A DNA stretch of 64,000 bases from Phytophthora quininea (lineage: Eukaryota > Oomycota > Peronosporomycetes > Peronosporales > Peronosporaceae), in assembly GCA_011947345.1 (NCBI GenBank), contig JAAVTG010000235.1, positions 1-64,000 of the forward strand, read 5' to 3'. A model generated the notes under the pieces. That model had not been told where the DNA came from. It did not search any database and saw nothing but the letters and a program-made list of their open reading frames with translations. The first letter of the stretch is position 1; each line of letters opens with the position of its first letter. The translations under genes and the position numbers were made by a program. Positions 44,597 to 55,120 of this stretch are shown here, one piece after another.

Positions 44597-47304
44597 GGTT
44601 CTCCGTACTATCGTAAAACTGCTCGAAATAGTTGCGCCTTCCAACAAGAACTGGCGGGTGTCCATGGCGGTGAACGCGCGAGCGAAGACAAAGGACGAGT
44701 TCCCCTCGGGACAGATGGCGGGCCGCCACTGGTATACCTGGACTTGTGCGTGGGCGAGTCGCCTCCGCGGCGATTGCACATCGAGGTGGGGCATTTGGAC
44801 GCACAGGGCTAACGTGTTAGCCTGAGTACTCACCGACCCGTTGGGCCCGCAGCTCTTCCACGAGGAGCTTCCGATGACCGCCGACAACTTCCGTCTGCTA
44901 TGCACCGGTGGGGCTCCAGCTTAATTCGTTCTGCAATGTCGCCATTCTCGACTGACTCGGACTCTGACGGCAGGCGAGATTCGAGGCAAAGGCAAGGTGA
45001 AGGCGCTGTGGTACAAGACCACGCGCTTCCACCGCGTGGTCCCCGGTTTCATGATGCAGGGTGGCGACATTACCCACGGTGCGCAGCTCGATTGCGATTG
45101 CTGCTGCTTTGGCTGTGTCGGCTATCGGCTACTCATGCAGAATACACTGTCTTGTCCGACGGAGATCCAGGCAACGGCGCGGAGGTGCAGCGGTGCTCGG
45201 CACGACGTTCGAGGACGAGGTGCGTTGTGGTGGGGTTGGACCACACCTATGCAGGCACCTCACACACAACGTTTGTTGTTTGCTTGGCCAACGCAGAGCT
45301 TCCTCTACAAGGTTCACTGTGACCTCATCCTTGGCGGAGCCTTGAGCACTGACTGACTGACTGATTGTGGACTGCGAGCAGCACCAGGCGGGGGCCGTGG
45401 CCATGGCGCACCAGAACTCGAGCAACCGCTCGCAGTTCTTCATCTGCTTCGGCGCGGTGTGTGCTGCTGCTGTACCTCGCAGGCTGCGATCCTGGCTGAC
45501 TCATTCTCTGTCTGTCCACAGCTGAGCTGGCTGGACGGCAAGCACGTGGTGCTGGGGCAGGTGCTGCGCGAGGACCTGCCGCATCTGGCGGCGTTCGAGG
45601 CGCAGGGCTCGGCCTCAGGTCGACCACTCGCCCCCATCGTGGTCTCGGACGCCGGTCAGCTCAGCGGTGCGGGCTTCACGGCGGCGGCGAGCGGCAAGCG
45701 GCCCGTGTTGAAGTGAGTATACTCATGGGTATACGACAACTATACACGCGTCGCTCCACCAATCCGCGTCTGCCAGCTCAAACTGACGCCGACTATGGCG
45801 CCCTGGCTTTGCCGCCGGCCACTTGCCATTTTGCCGAGTATTGCTTACAGGAAGCGAGCGAGCGATGGACCGGGCGGCCGAGGACTTTCTGGCGAGCGAC
45901 CTGCTGTTCCAGGAGGCGGACGCCTTCGCGCTGCCGCTGCTGGACTTTGACCCGGACGGCACGCTGCTGTCGCCCGCCGAACAGCGGGAGGTCAGCGCTG
46001 GCCATAGCAGCGACCCCAGCAGCCCCGTGAGCACGGACGGCGGCAGCACGGACGCCGAGGCGAGCTCTCCGCCACCGCAGTCGGTGCAGCAGATGCACGG
46101 CCACCGCCCGGAGATGGACGCGGCGCACTCGCCCTTGTCCAGCGAGCAGAAGCTGCTGGCGCCCCGACCCAGCAGCACCAAGAGCGTCGCCGCAGCACGG
46201 AACACACTAGCACCTCCCTCCTCAGCCTACTCGACCCCAACCAAGCAGAATATTAGCAAGGCGCTGACGCAGCCAACACATACGCCCTTCCCCGGTGCGC
46301 TGCCGTACGCACTGCCGGTGGCCTACTTCCCACCGCTCAACGCCAACCAGAAGCGGCCGTTCCCACAGGTTTTGCCTGGGGTTACGTCTACTGGAGCAAC
46401 CATTGCCACCGCCAACGGCAATGAGGCCACCACCAAAAATCCAAGCGCGAGATCCGGCAGATGAAGAACCGCGAGAGCGCCAACAAGAGCCGCCTGCGCC
46501 GCAAAGCCCAGCTGAGCTCCCTATCCGCCGAAGTGGAGGAGCTCACGAAGCAGCAGCAGGAGCTGCAGACGACCATTGCTGGCCTGCGCGCCGAAAACAA
46601 GTCGCTTCACGACCAGAACGCGTTCCTGCGGTCGCTGGTGACGGGCTTCAAGCAAGAGCCGGCGGGTTCTTCGAACAGCCAGTTGACCGCGATTGCGTCG
46701 CTCCCGCCGCTGGACGAGAGCTGCGTGACGCTGAGCGTGCTGGAGAGCGGCCAGAAGATGGACGTCGACGCTGAAGGGCTCGATACATGCGCAGACCTCT
46801 CCCTGACGAGACCAGGCAAGCAACGCGCTGTAACATCTACTCTGTCGACGGCCAGCATGGCTGTGTGCGCGTCGGTGTTCGGCATCACAGTGTTCGCGGA
46901 CTACGACGGCGGTGCTGCCGACGCGGGCAACGTGCGCAGTGTCGGCCGCGTGCTGCACGAAGCCTCGGCAGCGTGTGGCGCGGAAGGGTGTGCTTCAGGC
47001 TCGTCGTCTTTGGTCGAGACGTTGCTGTCTGGCGTAGGCTCGTGGTGGCAGCTCGTGTCCTCTTCGCAGCTGGTGTTCGGCGTGCTGCTGAACGTGCTCT
47101 CGTTCATCGCCATTATGGCCGTGTATCAGCTGTGGCAGTCTCGGTCAACGTCGGGCTTGTCGTGGAAGTACCGGGTGTCGTCGAAGCCCCGCTGTCGCGG
47201 TTCAAAGCGTCAGGCCATGCTTAGCCTGTCCAGCAGTGCCGCTGGCGACGAGAAGAAGCAGCAGTCCGGGAGTGGGCGGGACGTCGTTCGTCAGCGCGAG
47301 AAGC
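44398..47304 (+). repeat. Left arm of a 2.9-kb inverted duplication
   Basis: These 2,907 bp reappear in reverse complement at 51972-54879. The arms differ at only a few sites (for example GGTCAACG versus GGTCGACG in the bZIP tail, and one G in the cyclophilin). The left arm carries the start of the coiled-coil gene, cyclophilin and bZIP. Its outer break is inside the coiled-coil exon and its inner break a few codons before the bZIP stop. Confidence 0.93.
44664..45716 (+). CDS. Cyclophilin-type peptidyl-prolyl isomerase (left copy)
   Basis: The ATG at 44664 gives MAVNARAKTKDEFPSGQM. An upstream in-frame ATG at 44595 overlaps the coiled-coil start on the other strand. Cyclophilin motifs follow over about six exons: PLVYLDLCVGESPPRRL, LFHEELPMTADNFRLLCTG, KALWYKTTRFHRVVPGFMMQ, GGDITH, HQAGAVAMAHQNSSNRSQFF and the LDGKHVVLGQV region. 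The catalytic FHRVVPGFMMQGGD and SNRSQFFI (for the usual NGSQFFI) are intact. Two positions are out of frame: near 44726 (one base missing before PLVYL), and near 45180, where GCGGAGG is GCGGGAGG in the right copy, which keeps GAGGAAVLGTTFEDE in frame. It catalyses prolyl cis-trans isomerization; probably cytosolic or nuclear. Confidence 0.85.
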
Positions 47305-47330
47305 CACGAACGGCAGTATCCTATGCATAA
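45865..47330 (+). CDS. Membrane-tethered bZIP transcription factor (left copy)
   Basis: The ATG at 45865 gives MDRAAEDFLASDLLFQEAD, an acidic activation-type region, then Ser/Pro-rich sequence. The bZIP basic region (KNRESANKSRLRRKAQLSS) keeps the canonical Asn and Arg; the zipper follows (AEVEELTKQQQELQTTIAGL, RAENKSLHDQNAFLRSLV). Further on are a moderately hydrophobic segment (MAVCASVFGITVF) and a clear transmembrane helix near residue 400 (LVFGVLLNVLSFIAIMAVYQ), with a basic tail after it. This arrangement, bZIP then a single membrane span, is that of ER-anchored stress factors such as ATF6 or plant bZIP28. An A run at 46435-46439 seems one base short (TTK then KSKREIRQMKNRESA). The same short run occurs in the right copy. 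Confidence 0.85.
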
Positions 47331-47402
47331 TTTATTCTCAATCGCAGAGTTACATGTCTTTGGATCAATATCCACTCCATTCAGCACCTCTCTTCATCGC
47401 AT

Positions 47403-49024
47403 TTAGTTACCACGACCGGTGCCGGCATCACGTTCCTGTTCTGGAGTATTCTTACGCTCTAATGTCCGCGCTAGTAGGGCCAGCGCACGCGTCATCGCTT
47501 CACGCTCACTCGTACGGGAGGACTTTGTCTGCATACTCAACACGGCTCGCATCTCGGATTCCTTACTATCGGGCTCGAGCTCGATGAAAGCAGCCTCCGG
47601 GTAGATGCCACGAATCACTTCCTCAACCTCCTGGACTTCCTTTTCTACCAGGCGGGTTACATCCTCGGCATACCAGGCAAGGATGAGAGGCAGATCATTC
47701 TCCAGGTCCTTTGTCTCTAAAAACACCGGCTTGTACCTGCGCCAGCAGCCAGAACGACTCGTTAGTATATCGTAGCGATCCACCCACGAGAACGTGCTTA
47801 CATTCGCAGCAGTTTGGCCGCCAAATACGTTCCGTCAAAGTCGACTTCAGCCTGCGGAATTGCAACATGCAACTCGTTAGCATCAGCACCATCGGGAATC
47901 ATCATGCCAACTAAACCTTGTAGCTGAATGTCGATGGTCCAACCCACTGCGACTGCACGGCGTACACGTTGTCGATGGACGGGCGCGCCAGCAGCAACTC
48001 GCGAATGCCTTTCTCGATCTCGGGCTCCACCGACTGGCCCAGTAGAAACTTTTGATTCAATCGAATGAGCGATACGGCAACACCGCCAAGCAGCACGCCG
48101 ATGGAGATACTGGCAATGCTATCCCATAGCGGATTGCCAGTAATATGGCTAGCTCAATACCACAGCCAGCCATGACTACGCCCGTGCACGCCGACATGTC
48201 TTCAAGCAAAACAGCCATCATGAAAGGGTCCTTCGTCCGCTTCACATGCTGGTAAAAGGACATGTTCTTGGGCTTGGAGGCCAACAGTTCCTGCACTGAT
48301 CGTTTGAGAACCCACCCATCGATACTAAACGAAGCCGCCAGCACACACCAGACTTCCCACGAGAGAAACAGTTCTTTCGGCGGCTCCAAGATTGACTGGA
48401 TGCCGTGGAAGATAGTCACACCAGAGCCCAGCCAAAAGATCCCCAGCGCCGAGATCAGCGACCAGAAGTAGGCTGCGCGCCCGTAGCCGTATTGGTGTTT
48501 TTGTCTGGCACGCCCGACGCTTGCTTGAGCCCCAGGATGAGAATGGCCTGGTTGCCCATGTCCACGAGCGAGTGGATGGCTTCCGAAAGCATGGCGCTGG
48601 AGCCTGTCTTGAGCCACGCCAGTACCTTGAGCGTTGTGATCGCCGTGTTGCCCGCCATGGCTCGAAACACCACGTCGCGGGACGTGGAGCGGTACACTTT
48701 GCCCGGGAAGTAGGCCTTGTTGATGTCTGTGCGGGGCTTGGGCGTGGGGTACGTCGGTTCCACGATTTTGGTCAGGAACGGCTCGTCCTCGCCTTCTTCT
48801 GGTTGCTGCTGCTTGCTCTTCCTCTGCTCCCCATGGGGCGCCACAGTCGACAGCCAGCGGAACGACGGTGGAGACGCAGCCCAGAGCGCCTCCCTTCGAG
48901 CTGGAGGCAGCGCAGCATGCGACGCGCTACAGTGCCGCAAAGGTAGCTGAGCCAGACCGCGCAGCGTCCGACTCTGCAGCGCTGCCGGACGAGCCACGCG
49001 GAAGGCGCGGAGGGAGCTCAGCAT
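47403..49024 (-). CDS. Mitochondrial zinc transporter, SLC30A9/ZnT9-like
   Basis: The ATG at 49024 opens a basic presequence (MLSSLRAFRVARPAALQSRT). The cation-diffusion-facilitator body has SSAMLSEAIHSLVDMGNQA in TM2 with His and Asp, then HQYGYGRAAYFWSLISALGI and FWLGSGVTIFHGIQSIL, a feature of the ZnT9 branch. TM5 has MMAVLLEDMSACTG, with Glu and Asp as in that branch. The C-terminal cytosolic-type domain is FLETKDLENDLPLILAWYAE. Introns lie near 47912-47848 and 47797-47745. Two single-base losses are suspected: T run 48498-48502 (PDK then HQYGYG) and near 48133 (LAIL then GNPLWDSIASIS). The family exports zinc from mitochondria. It is convergent with bZIP, 72 bp apart. Confidence 0.87.
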
Positions 49025-49137
49025 CGGGGGTAGTCGAACGTAGCGCCGTTCACCGCAGTCGTGTGGCCCAACGGGAAGGAGTGTTGGTAAACAAAAAAGG
49101 ACCAGACTCCAGGCACCAAGGCAAAGAATGCCCGCGA

Positions 49138-51923
49138 CGCGGCTGATCGACTACTTCGTCGAGGTCGTGGCGGAGCCCGCCGGTGCGCTGGGATAGAGCT
49201 CTAGTTCTTGTATCTCTGTTGCCTGATGGCGTTTGTTATCGTCCGCGCAGACGCATCCCAGCAGAGCGACGGCTTCGAGAGGAAGGTGGTGACGCGTATC
49301 CCCCAAAGGACCACGAGGACTTCCCGCTGCCCGACGGAGTGCCCTACGTACGTACGTGGGTAGCTGCGACCATAATTGCCTTGAACTGATGGACTTTCGG
49401 TGGTGGTGGCTGGACAGTTTTGCATTCCAGAGAGCGTGGCGTTCTTCGAGCCGACCGTGTTCGAGCGCAAACCGACGTTCTTCTCCTTCATATTGACTGG
49501 AGGCGACGGCGCTCGAGCCTACGGATTCGCGTTGCATCTCTTCGAGAAGTGCTTTACAGTTGGTGCGGCTGACTCATGACTCCCAGCGCTGCTTATCAGT
49601 ACCACCCAGTCATCGGCTGACGTGTCCGTGCTCGTAGAATCCAACTGGAGGCCACGAGTGCTATGCTTGATCTCGCACCACCCGTTCTTTTCACTTTTCA
49701 AGGAAGTTGTGAGGTAGTTCGTTGTGAAGATACTCGTCTGACTTAAAGAGCCATTCTAACGGATATCCCGTGTTTGCTTTGTAGTTGGACGTATCGAGGC
49801 CGCTTCCTAAAGACGAAAGGTTCACGTGTGCGGGAAAAATTGCGCACGCATCGGAGAACTGCAGCTGGTTTCTTTCACCGAGATATGGATCAACCCGGAA
49901 GCAGTTGAATAGACCTTATGTCGACGCTTCCACCCGAAACTCCTATCCTACTTGGGAAGATGCCGAAGATAATAATCTTCATAGTGACACCAGCGGCCAG
50001 TATTACCGGATCCTCTCTCAGCTTCTTCGATATGCTGCCCGGCCAGCTCCAGGTAAAGTTTTGGATATCCGGATACACGAGCAAGACATTTTCCGCTACC
50101 GAGTTCCTCGAGGGAAAGCTTCACACCTAGACGATTATTGCTTCCAGATGCTGTTCCAGTGTTTGAGTCTGAGGAACGTGGTTTACGTGGTTAATTGCCT
50201 TCTCCTTGAGCAGCGCGTGTTGGTTCATTCAAGTGTACGAGCACCATCTTTTTTCTTCCGCTTGTTTTATTTATCTACTCATGTTGCCAAACAATTGGAC
50301 TGTGTGCATTTGTGTTTAGCATCAAGGTCTCCTAACGCCAATTTGCGAGGCATTATGCACGTTGCTGTTTCCATTTATGTGGGAGCATGTCTTTATTCCG
50401 TTTCTACCGGTGGAGCTGATCGAGTATCTACAGGTGCACTTTGACATGTGTTTGTGTGTGTGTGCCAAACTTACATTTTCTGCGTTTTTACCTGGTTGTA
50501 TAGGCTCCAGTCCCGTATTTCATTGGGCTACAAACGAGCTCGTTAGCTACTCGGGTGGGCGCCGAAATGTTTGCGTCGTGCGTTGTTGTACATCTCGACA
50601 AGGATAAGGTTGTGTCCCCAATTATTTCGCGAGTTGATGGTTACCCTGTGGACTTTGCGCTACCACGTCTGCCGTCTGGAGAAGTGGCCGGTCTCCTTTC
50701 AATGCTTGAAAATGTGATTCCAAATCCAGTTGGCTGTGTGCCATACACACACAGGTATGAACATTCATCCCCGCACAGTACAGTTAACGAGGTCGAGTTG
50801 ACCTTCGGTGAGGGCCCGGTAGGTTTTGGAGAGCTGCTGCCATAAAGGTGTGATCTAACGTTTGCCAAATTTCCTTTTGTTCGATTAGCTTGGAATCACT
50901 TTCGAGTCTACACATTTACGCCTTCTAGCAGCTAGTAACTTCGAGCCTGTTCGACAGTTAGGCGGGTCCGCCGTCGTCAAGGCTTTACCTAAACTTCACG
51001 ATGGGTTCGCCGGCCCAGCAGAGCGATCAGGGATGATTTCCGCTGGGAGCTATCTTATCGGTATCAATGGCAAATCCACGATGGATTTGAGTTTTGAGGA
51101 GACCATCGACTATTTGCGCACGGCGGGGCGGCCGATCCGCTTGCGTTTTCTGAACGCAATTCTGCCTTACGAGAACGCATGCGAGTTTGCCGAGCGATTG
51201 CAAGCCTTATCATTAGTGTCAGCGTTGCAGACTGTACACGAAAATCGGCTGCTGTCGTGGGTGGATACATTACGCGGTGCCTTTGCCGTCATGTTCGCGA
51301 GCATTTTCTGCGACTATGAGCAGTATATTAATGTCGAGCGTCGAGAATCGTGCAACTCCCAGTACAAGCTCCCAGGACCTGACGAATATGGGCGCTCGCG
51401 ACGCCGCTCGTCGGCTCTTGCGTTGTGCGTGCAGTTTGATTACAGCGCGTTTTGTAGTGCGGTCCCCGCGCACCAGAGGTTTCTGAGTGAGTTCACCCAG
51501 ACACAATCCTTTGCAGGATTTATCAACGGAATTGTGTTGGGCTCTTCAGTTGCCTGCGAGCGTGGAGCTTTGGAGCTTTTTAACGAGTGCGCACACCTTG
51601 CTCGCGAGTCGAATAATGCAGGCCCAGCTATCATGATTCTGTTCGAGCGGGACAGGTCGCCAACAGAGTCAACAGTGCTGGATTTGCCTTCAGCAAGTGG
51701 ATGCCGGTACACTTCACGCACGAACTCTGGACAACATCGTGCTGCCTCTCACGAAAAAGACATTGACTCGAGCTCCAGCCTCCATCATACTAGCGCAAAC
51801 TCCACTGGCAATTCGATGCCAACTGAATCACCACTTTCGTTTCCACCCTCGGCACAGGGGAAAATGGACTCACTGCAACAAACCGCCTCGAAATCACCTC
51901 AACAAGACGAACTCGAGGAATAA
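49138..51923 (+). CDS. DENN domain protein with an internal PDZ domain
   Basis: The ATG at 49138 gives MPATRLIDYFVEVVAEPAG, the usual DENN opening. uDENN continues with KDHEDFPLPDGVPY, FCIPESVAFFEPTVF and RAYGFALHLFEK. cDENN has VLCLISHHPFFSLFKEVV, FQMLFQCLSLRNVVYVVNCL, then GLLTPICEALCTLLFPFMWE and PVPYFIGLQTS. A PDZ-like unit (50889-51160) follows: LGITFESTHLRLLAASN, SAGSYLIGINGKSTMDLSFE and ETIDYLRTAGRPIRLRFL. dDENN closes (RGAFAVMFASIFCDYEQYI, FLSEFTQTQSFAGFI). The tail is Ser/Gln-rich. Introns are near 49187-49248, 49352-49418, 49712-49783, 50235-50320, 50432-50503 and 50820-50888. A C run at 49300-49304 seems one base short. DENN proteins are Rab GEFs; the PDZ insert suggests scaffold binding. 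Confidence 0.82.
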
Positions 51924-51930
51924 TATGAAT

Positions 51931-53410
51931 TTATATCATGCAGATTGAATGATGCTCTTGCTGCCTCAAAAGCTTCTCGCGCTGACGAACGACGTCCCGC
52001 CCACTCCCGGACTGCTGCTTCTTCTCGTCGCCAGCGGCACTGCTGGACAGGCTAAGCATGGCCTGACGCTTTGAACCGCGACAGCGGGGCTTCGACGACA
52101 CCCGGTACTTCCACGACAAGCCCGACGTCGACCGAGACTGCCACAGCTGATACACGGCCATAATGGCGATGAACGAGAGCACGTTCAGCAGCACGCCGAA
52201 CACCAGCTGCGAAGAGGACACGAGCTGCCACCACGAGCCTACGCCAGACAGCAACGTCTCGACCAAAGACGACGAGCCTGAAGCACACCCTTCCGCGCCA
52301 CACGCTGCCGAGGCTTCGTGCAGCACGCGGCCGACACTGCGCACGTTGCCCGCGTCGGCAGCACCGCCGTCGTAGTCCGCGAACACTGTGATGCCGAACA
52401 CCGACGCGCACACAGCCATGCTGGCCGTCGACAGAGTAGATGTTACAGCGCGTTGCTTGCCTGGTCTCGTCAGGGAGAGGTCTGCGCATGTATCGAGCCC
52501 TTCAGCGTCGACGTCCATCTTCTGGCCGCTCTCCAGCACGCTCAGCGTCACGCAGCTCTCGTCCAGCGGCGGGAGCGACGCAATCGCGGTCAACTGGCTG
52601 TTCGAAGAACCCGCCGGCTCTTGCTTGAAGCCCGTCACCAGCGACCGCAGGAACGCGTTCTGGTCGTGAAGCGACTTGTTTTCGGCGCGCAGGCCAGCAA
52701 TGGTCGTCTGCAGCTCCTGCTGCTGCTTCGTGAGCTCCTCCACTTCGGCGGATAGGAGCTCAGCTGGGCTTTGCGGCGCAGGCGGCTCTTGTTGGCGCTC
52801 TCGCGGTTCTTCATCTGCCGGATCTCGCGCTTGGATTTTTGGTGGTGGCCTCATTGCCGTTGGCGGTGGCAATGGTTGCTCCAGTAGACGTAACCCCAGG
52901 CAAAACCTGTGGGAACGGCCGCTTCTGGTTGGCGTTGAGCGGTGGGAAGTAGGCCACCGGCAGTGCGTACGGCAGCGCACCGGGGAAGGGCGTATGTGTT
53001 GGCTGCGTCAGCGCCTTGCTAATATTCTGCTTGGTTGGGGTCGAGTAGGCTGAGGAGGGAGGTGCTAGTGTGTTCCGTGCTGCGGCGACGCTCTTGGTGC
53101 TGCTGGGTCGGGGCGCCAGCAGCTTCTGCTCGCTGGACAAGGGCGAGTGCGCCGCGTCCATCTCCGGGCGGTGGCCGTGCATCTGCTGCACCGACTGCGG
53201 TGGCGGAGAGCTCGCCTCGGCGTCCGTGCTGCCGCCGTCCGTGCTCACGGGGCTGCTGGGGTCGCTGCTATGGCCAGCGCTGACCTCCCGCTGTTCGGCG
53301 GGCGACAGCAGCGTGCCGTCCGGGTCAAAGTCCAGCAGCGGCAGCGCGAAGGCGTCCGCCTCCTGGAACAGCAGGTCGCTCGCCAGAAAGTCCTCGGCCG
53401 CCCGGTCCAT
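51931..53410 (-). CDS. bZIP transcription factor, right duplicate with altered C-terminus
   Basis: Mirror copy of 45865-47330, starting MDRAAEDFLASDLL at 53410. Besides the shared short A run it lacks one C in CTCCC just after the basic region (near 52755), so the zipper is out of frame with it. The duplication breakpoint replaces the last codons (PRTAVSYA in the left copy) with LLRQQEHHSICMI. If the indels are real, it makes no functional bZIP. It ends 7 bp from the end of the DENN gene. Confidence 0.8.
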
Positions 53411-54879
53411 CGCTCGCTCGCTTCCTGTAAGCAATACTCGGCAAAATGGCAAGTGGCCGGCGGCAAAGCCAGGGCGCCATAGTCGGCGTCAGTTTGAGCT
53501 GGCAGACGCGGATTGGTGGAGCGACGCGTGTATAGTTGTCGTATACCCATGAGTATACTCACTTCAACACGGGCCGCTTGCCGCTCGCCGCCGCCGTGAA
53601 GCCCGCACCGCTGAGCTGACCGGCGTCCGAGACCACGATGGGGGCGAGTGGTCGACCTGAGGCCGAGCCCTGCGCCTCGAACGCCGCCAGATGCGGCAGG
53701 TCCTCGCGCAGCACCTGCCCCAGCACCACGTGCTTGCCGTCCAGCCAGCTCAGCTGTGGACAGACAGAGAATGAGTCAGCCAGGATCGCAGCCTGCGAGG
53801 TACAGCAGCAGCACACACCGCGCCGAAGCAGATGAAGAACTGCGAGCGGTTGCTCGAGTTCTGGTGCGCCATGGCCACGGCCCCCGCCTGGTGCTGCTCG
53901 CAGTCCACAATCAGTCAGTCAGTCAGTGCTCAAGGCTCCGCCAAGGATGAGGTCACAGTGAACCTTGTAGAGGAAGCTCTGCGTTGGCCAAGCAAACAAC
54001 AAACGTTGTGTGTGAGGTGCCTGCATAGGTGTGGTCCAACCCCACCACAACGCACCTCGTCCTCGAACGTCGTGCCGAGCACCGCTGCACCTCCCGCGCC
54101 GTTGCCTGGATCTCCGTCGGACAAGACAGTGTATTCTGCATGAGTAGCCGATAGCCGACACAGCCAAAGCAGCAGCAATCGCAATCGAGCTGCGCACCGT
54201 GGGTAATGTCGCCACCCTGCATCATGAAACCGGGGACCACGCGGTGGAAGCGCGTGGTCTTGTACCACAGCGCCTTCACCTTGCCTTTGCCTCGAATCTC
54301 GCCTGCCGTCAGAGTCCGAGTCAGTCGAGAATGGCGACATTGCAGAACGAATTAAGCTGGAGCCCCACCGGTGCATAGCAGACGGAAGTTGTCGGCGGTC
54401 ATCGGAAGCTCCTCGTGGAAGAGCTGCGGGCCCAACGGGTCGGTGAGTGCTCAGGCTAACACGTTAGCCCTGTGCGTCCAAATGCCCCACCTCGATGTGC
54501 AATCGCCGCGGAGGCGACTCGCCCACGCACAAGTCCAGGTATACCAGTGGCGGCCCGCCATCTGTCCCGAGGGGAACTCGTCCTTTGTCTTCGCTCGCGC
54601 GTTCACCGCCATGGACACCCGCCAGTTCTTGTTGGAAGGCGCAACTATTTCGAGCAGTTTTACGATAGTACGGAGAACCATGTCGGCCAATGCTAGACAG
54701 CAGCAGCAGGAGGACATCGAGGTGCGTCTTCTCGACAGGCTTTCGCTGTCGTGCCAAGTACGATGGAGCTGTCCGCGCGCTAATTTATTTGTGATGGCAG
54801 CGCCTTGTGAAATGCCGACTGCGCTCCGAGATCGAGGCCCGCAAGGCCGTGGACAGCACGATGAAGCGGGCGGTGCAGG
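51972..54879 (-). repeat. Right arm of the 2.9-kb inverted duplication
   Basis: 2,908 bp, reverse complement of 44398-47304 at well over 99 percent identity by eye. The arm ends at GCTTCTCGCG on the left and at GCGGTGCAGG on the right; outside these points the flanks differ completely. The spacer between the arms is 4,667 bp. Confidence 0.93.
53559..54612 (-). CDS. Cyclophilin-type peptidyl-prolyl isomerase (right copy)
   Basis: Mirror of the left cyclophilin, with start ATG at 54612 and stop at 53559. The exon near 54090 reads GCGGGAGG and keeps GAGGAAVLGTTFEDE in frame, so this copy is the better one there. The suspected one-base gap before PLVYLDLCVG is shared with the left copy. Promoter and start region are included in the duplication. 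Confidence 0.83.
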
Positions 54880-55120
54880 CACGCCGAGCAACAACGAAGA
54901 AGAGTGCGACCGATGGGTTATGTCCACTTATACTCCATTGACTCGATATCTCCAATACTACTCAGCACCTCCATCGCATCCTCAACCAGCAGCACAACCT
55001 GGCGGCCTTCCACTTGCCACTTGTTCACTAAATCCTAGCCCCGTGCAGAAGCTGCCGGTATTACCAAAGTCTCGGCGGCGGCTTCTGTTGCAGCAGAATC
55101 CGTGCACACGACCATTGTAA
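54680..55120 (+). pseudogene. Truncated copy of the coiled-coil gene
   Basis: The right arm carries exon 1 (MSANARQQQQEDIE, with one Gln more and one Glu less than the left copy), the intron and the start of exon 2 (RLVKCRLRSEIEARKAVDST). The duplication ends at 54879 inside exon 2, and unrelated sequence follows. No full-length product is possible, so neither copy of this gene in the window is intact. Confidence 0.8.
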
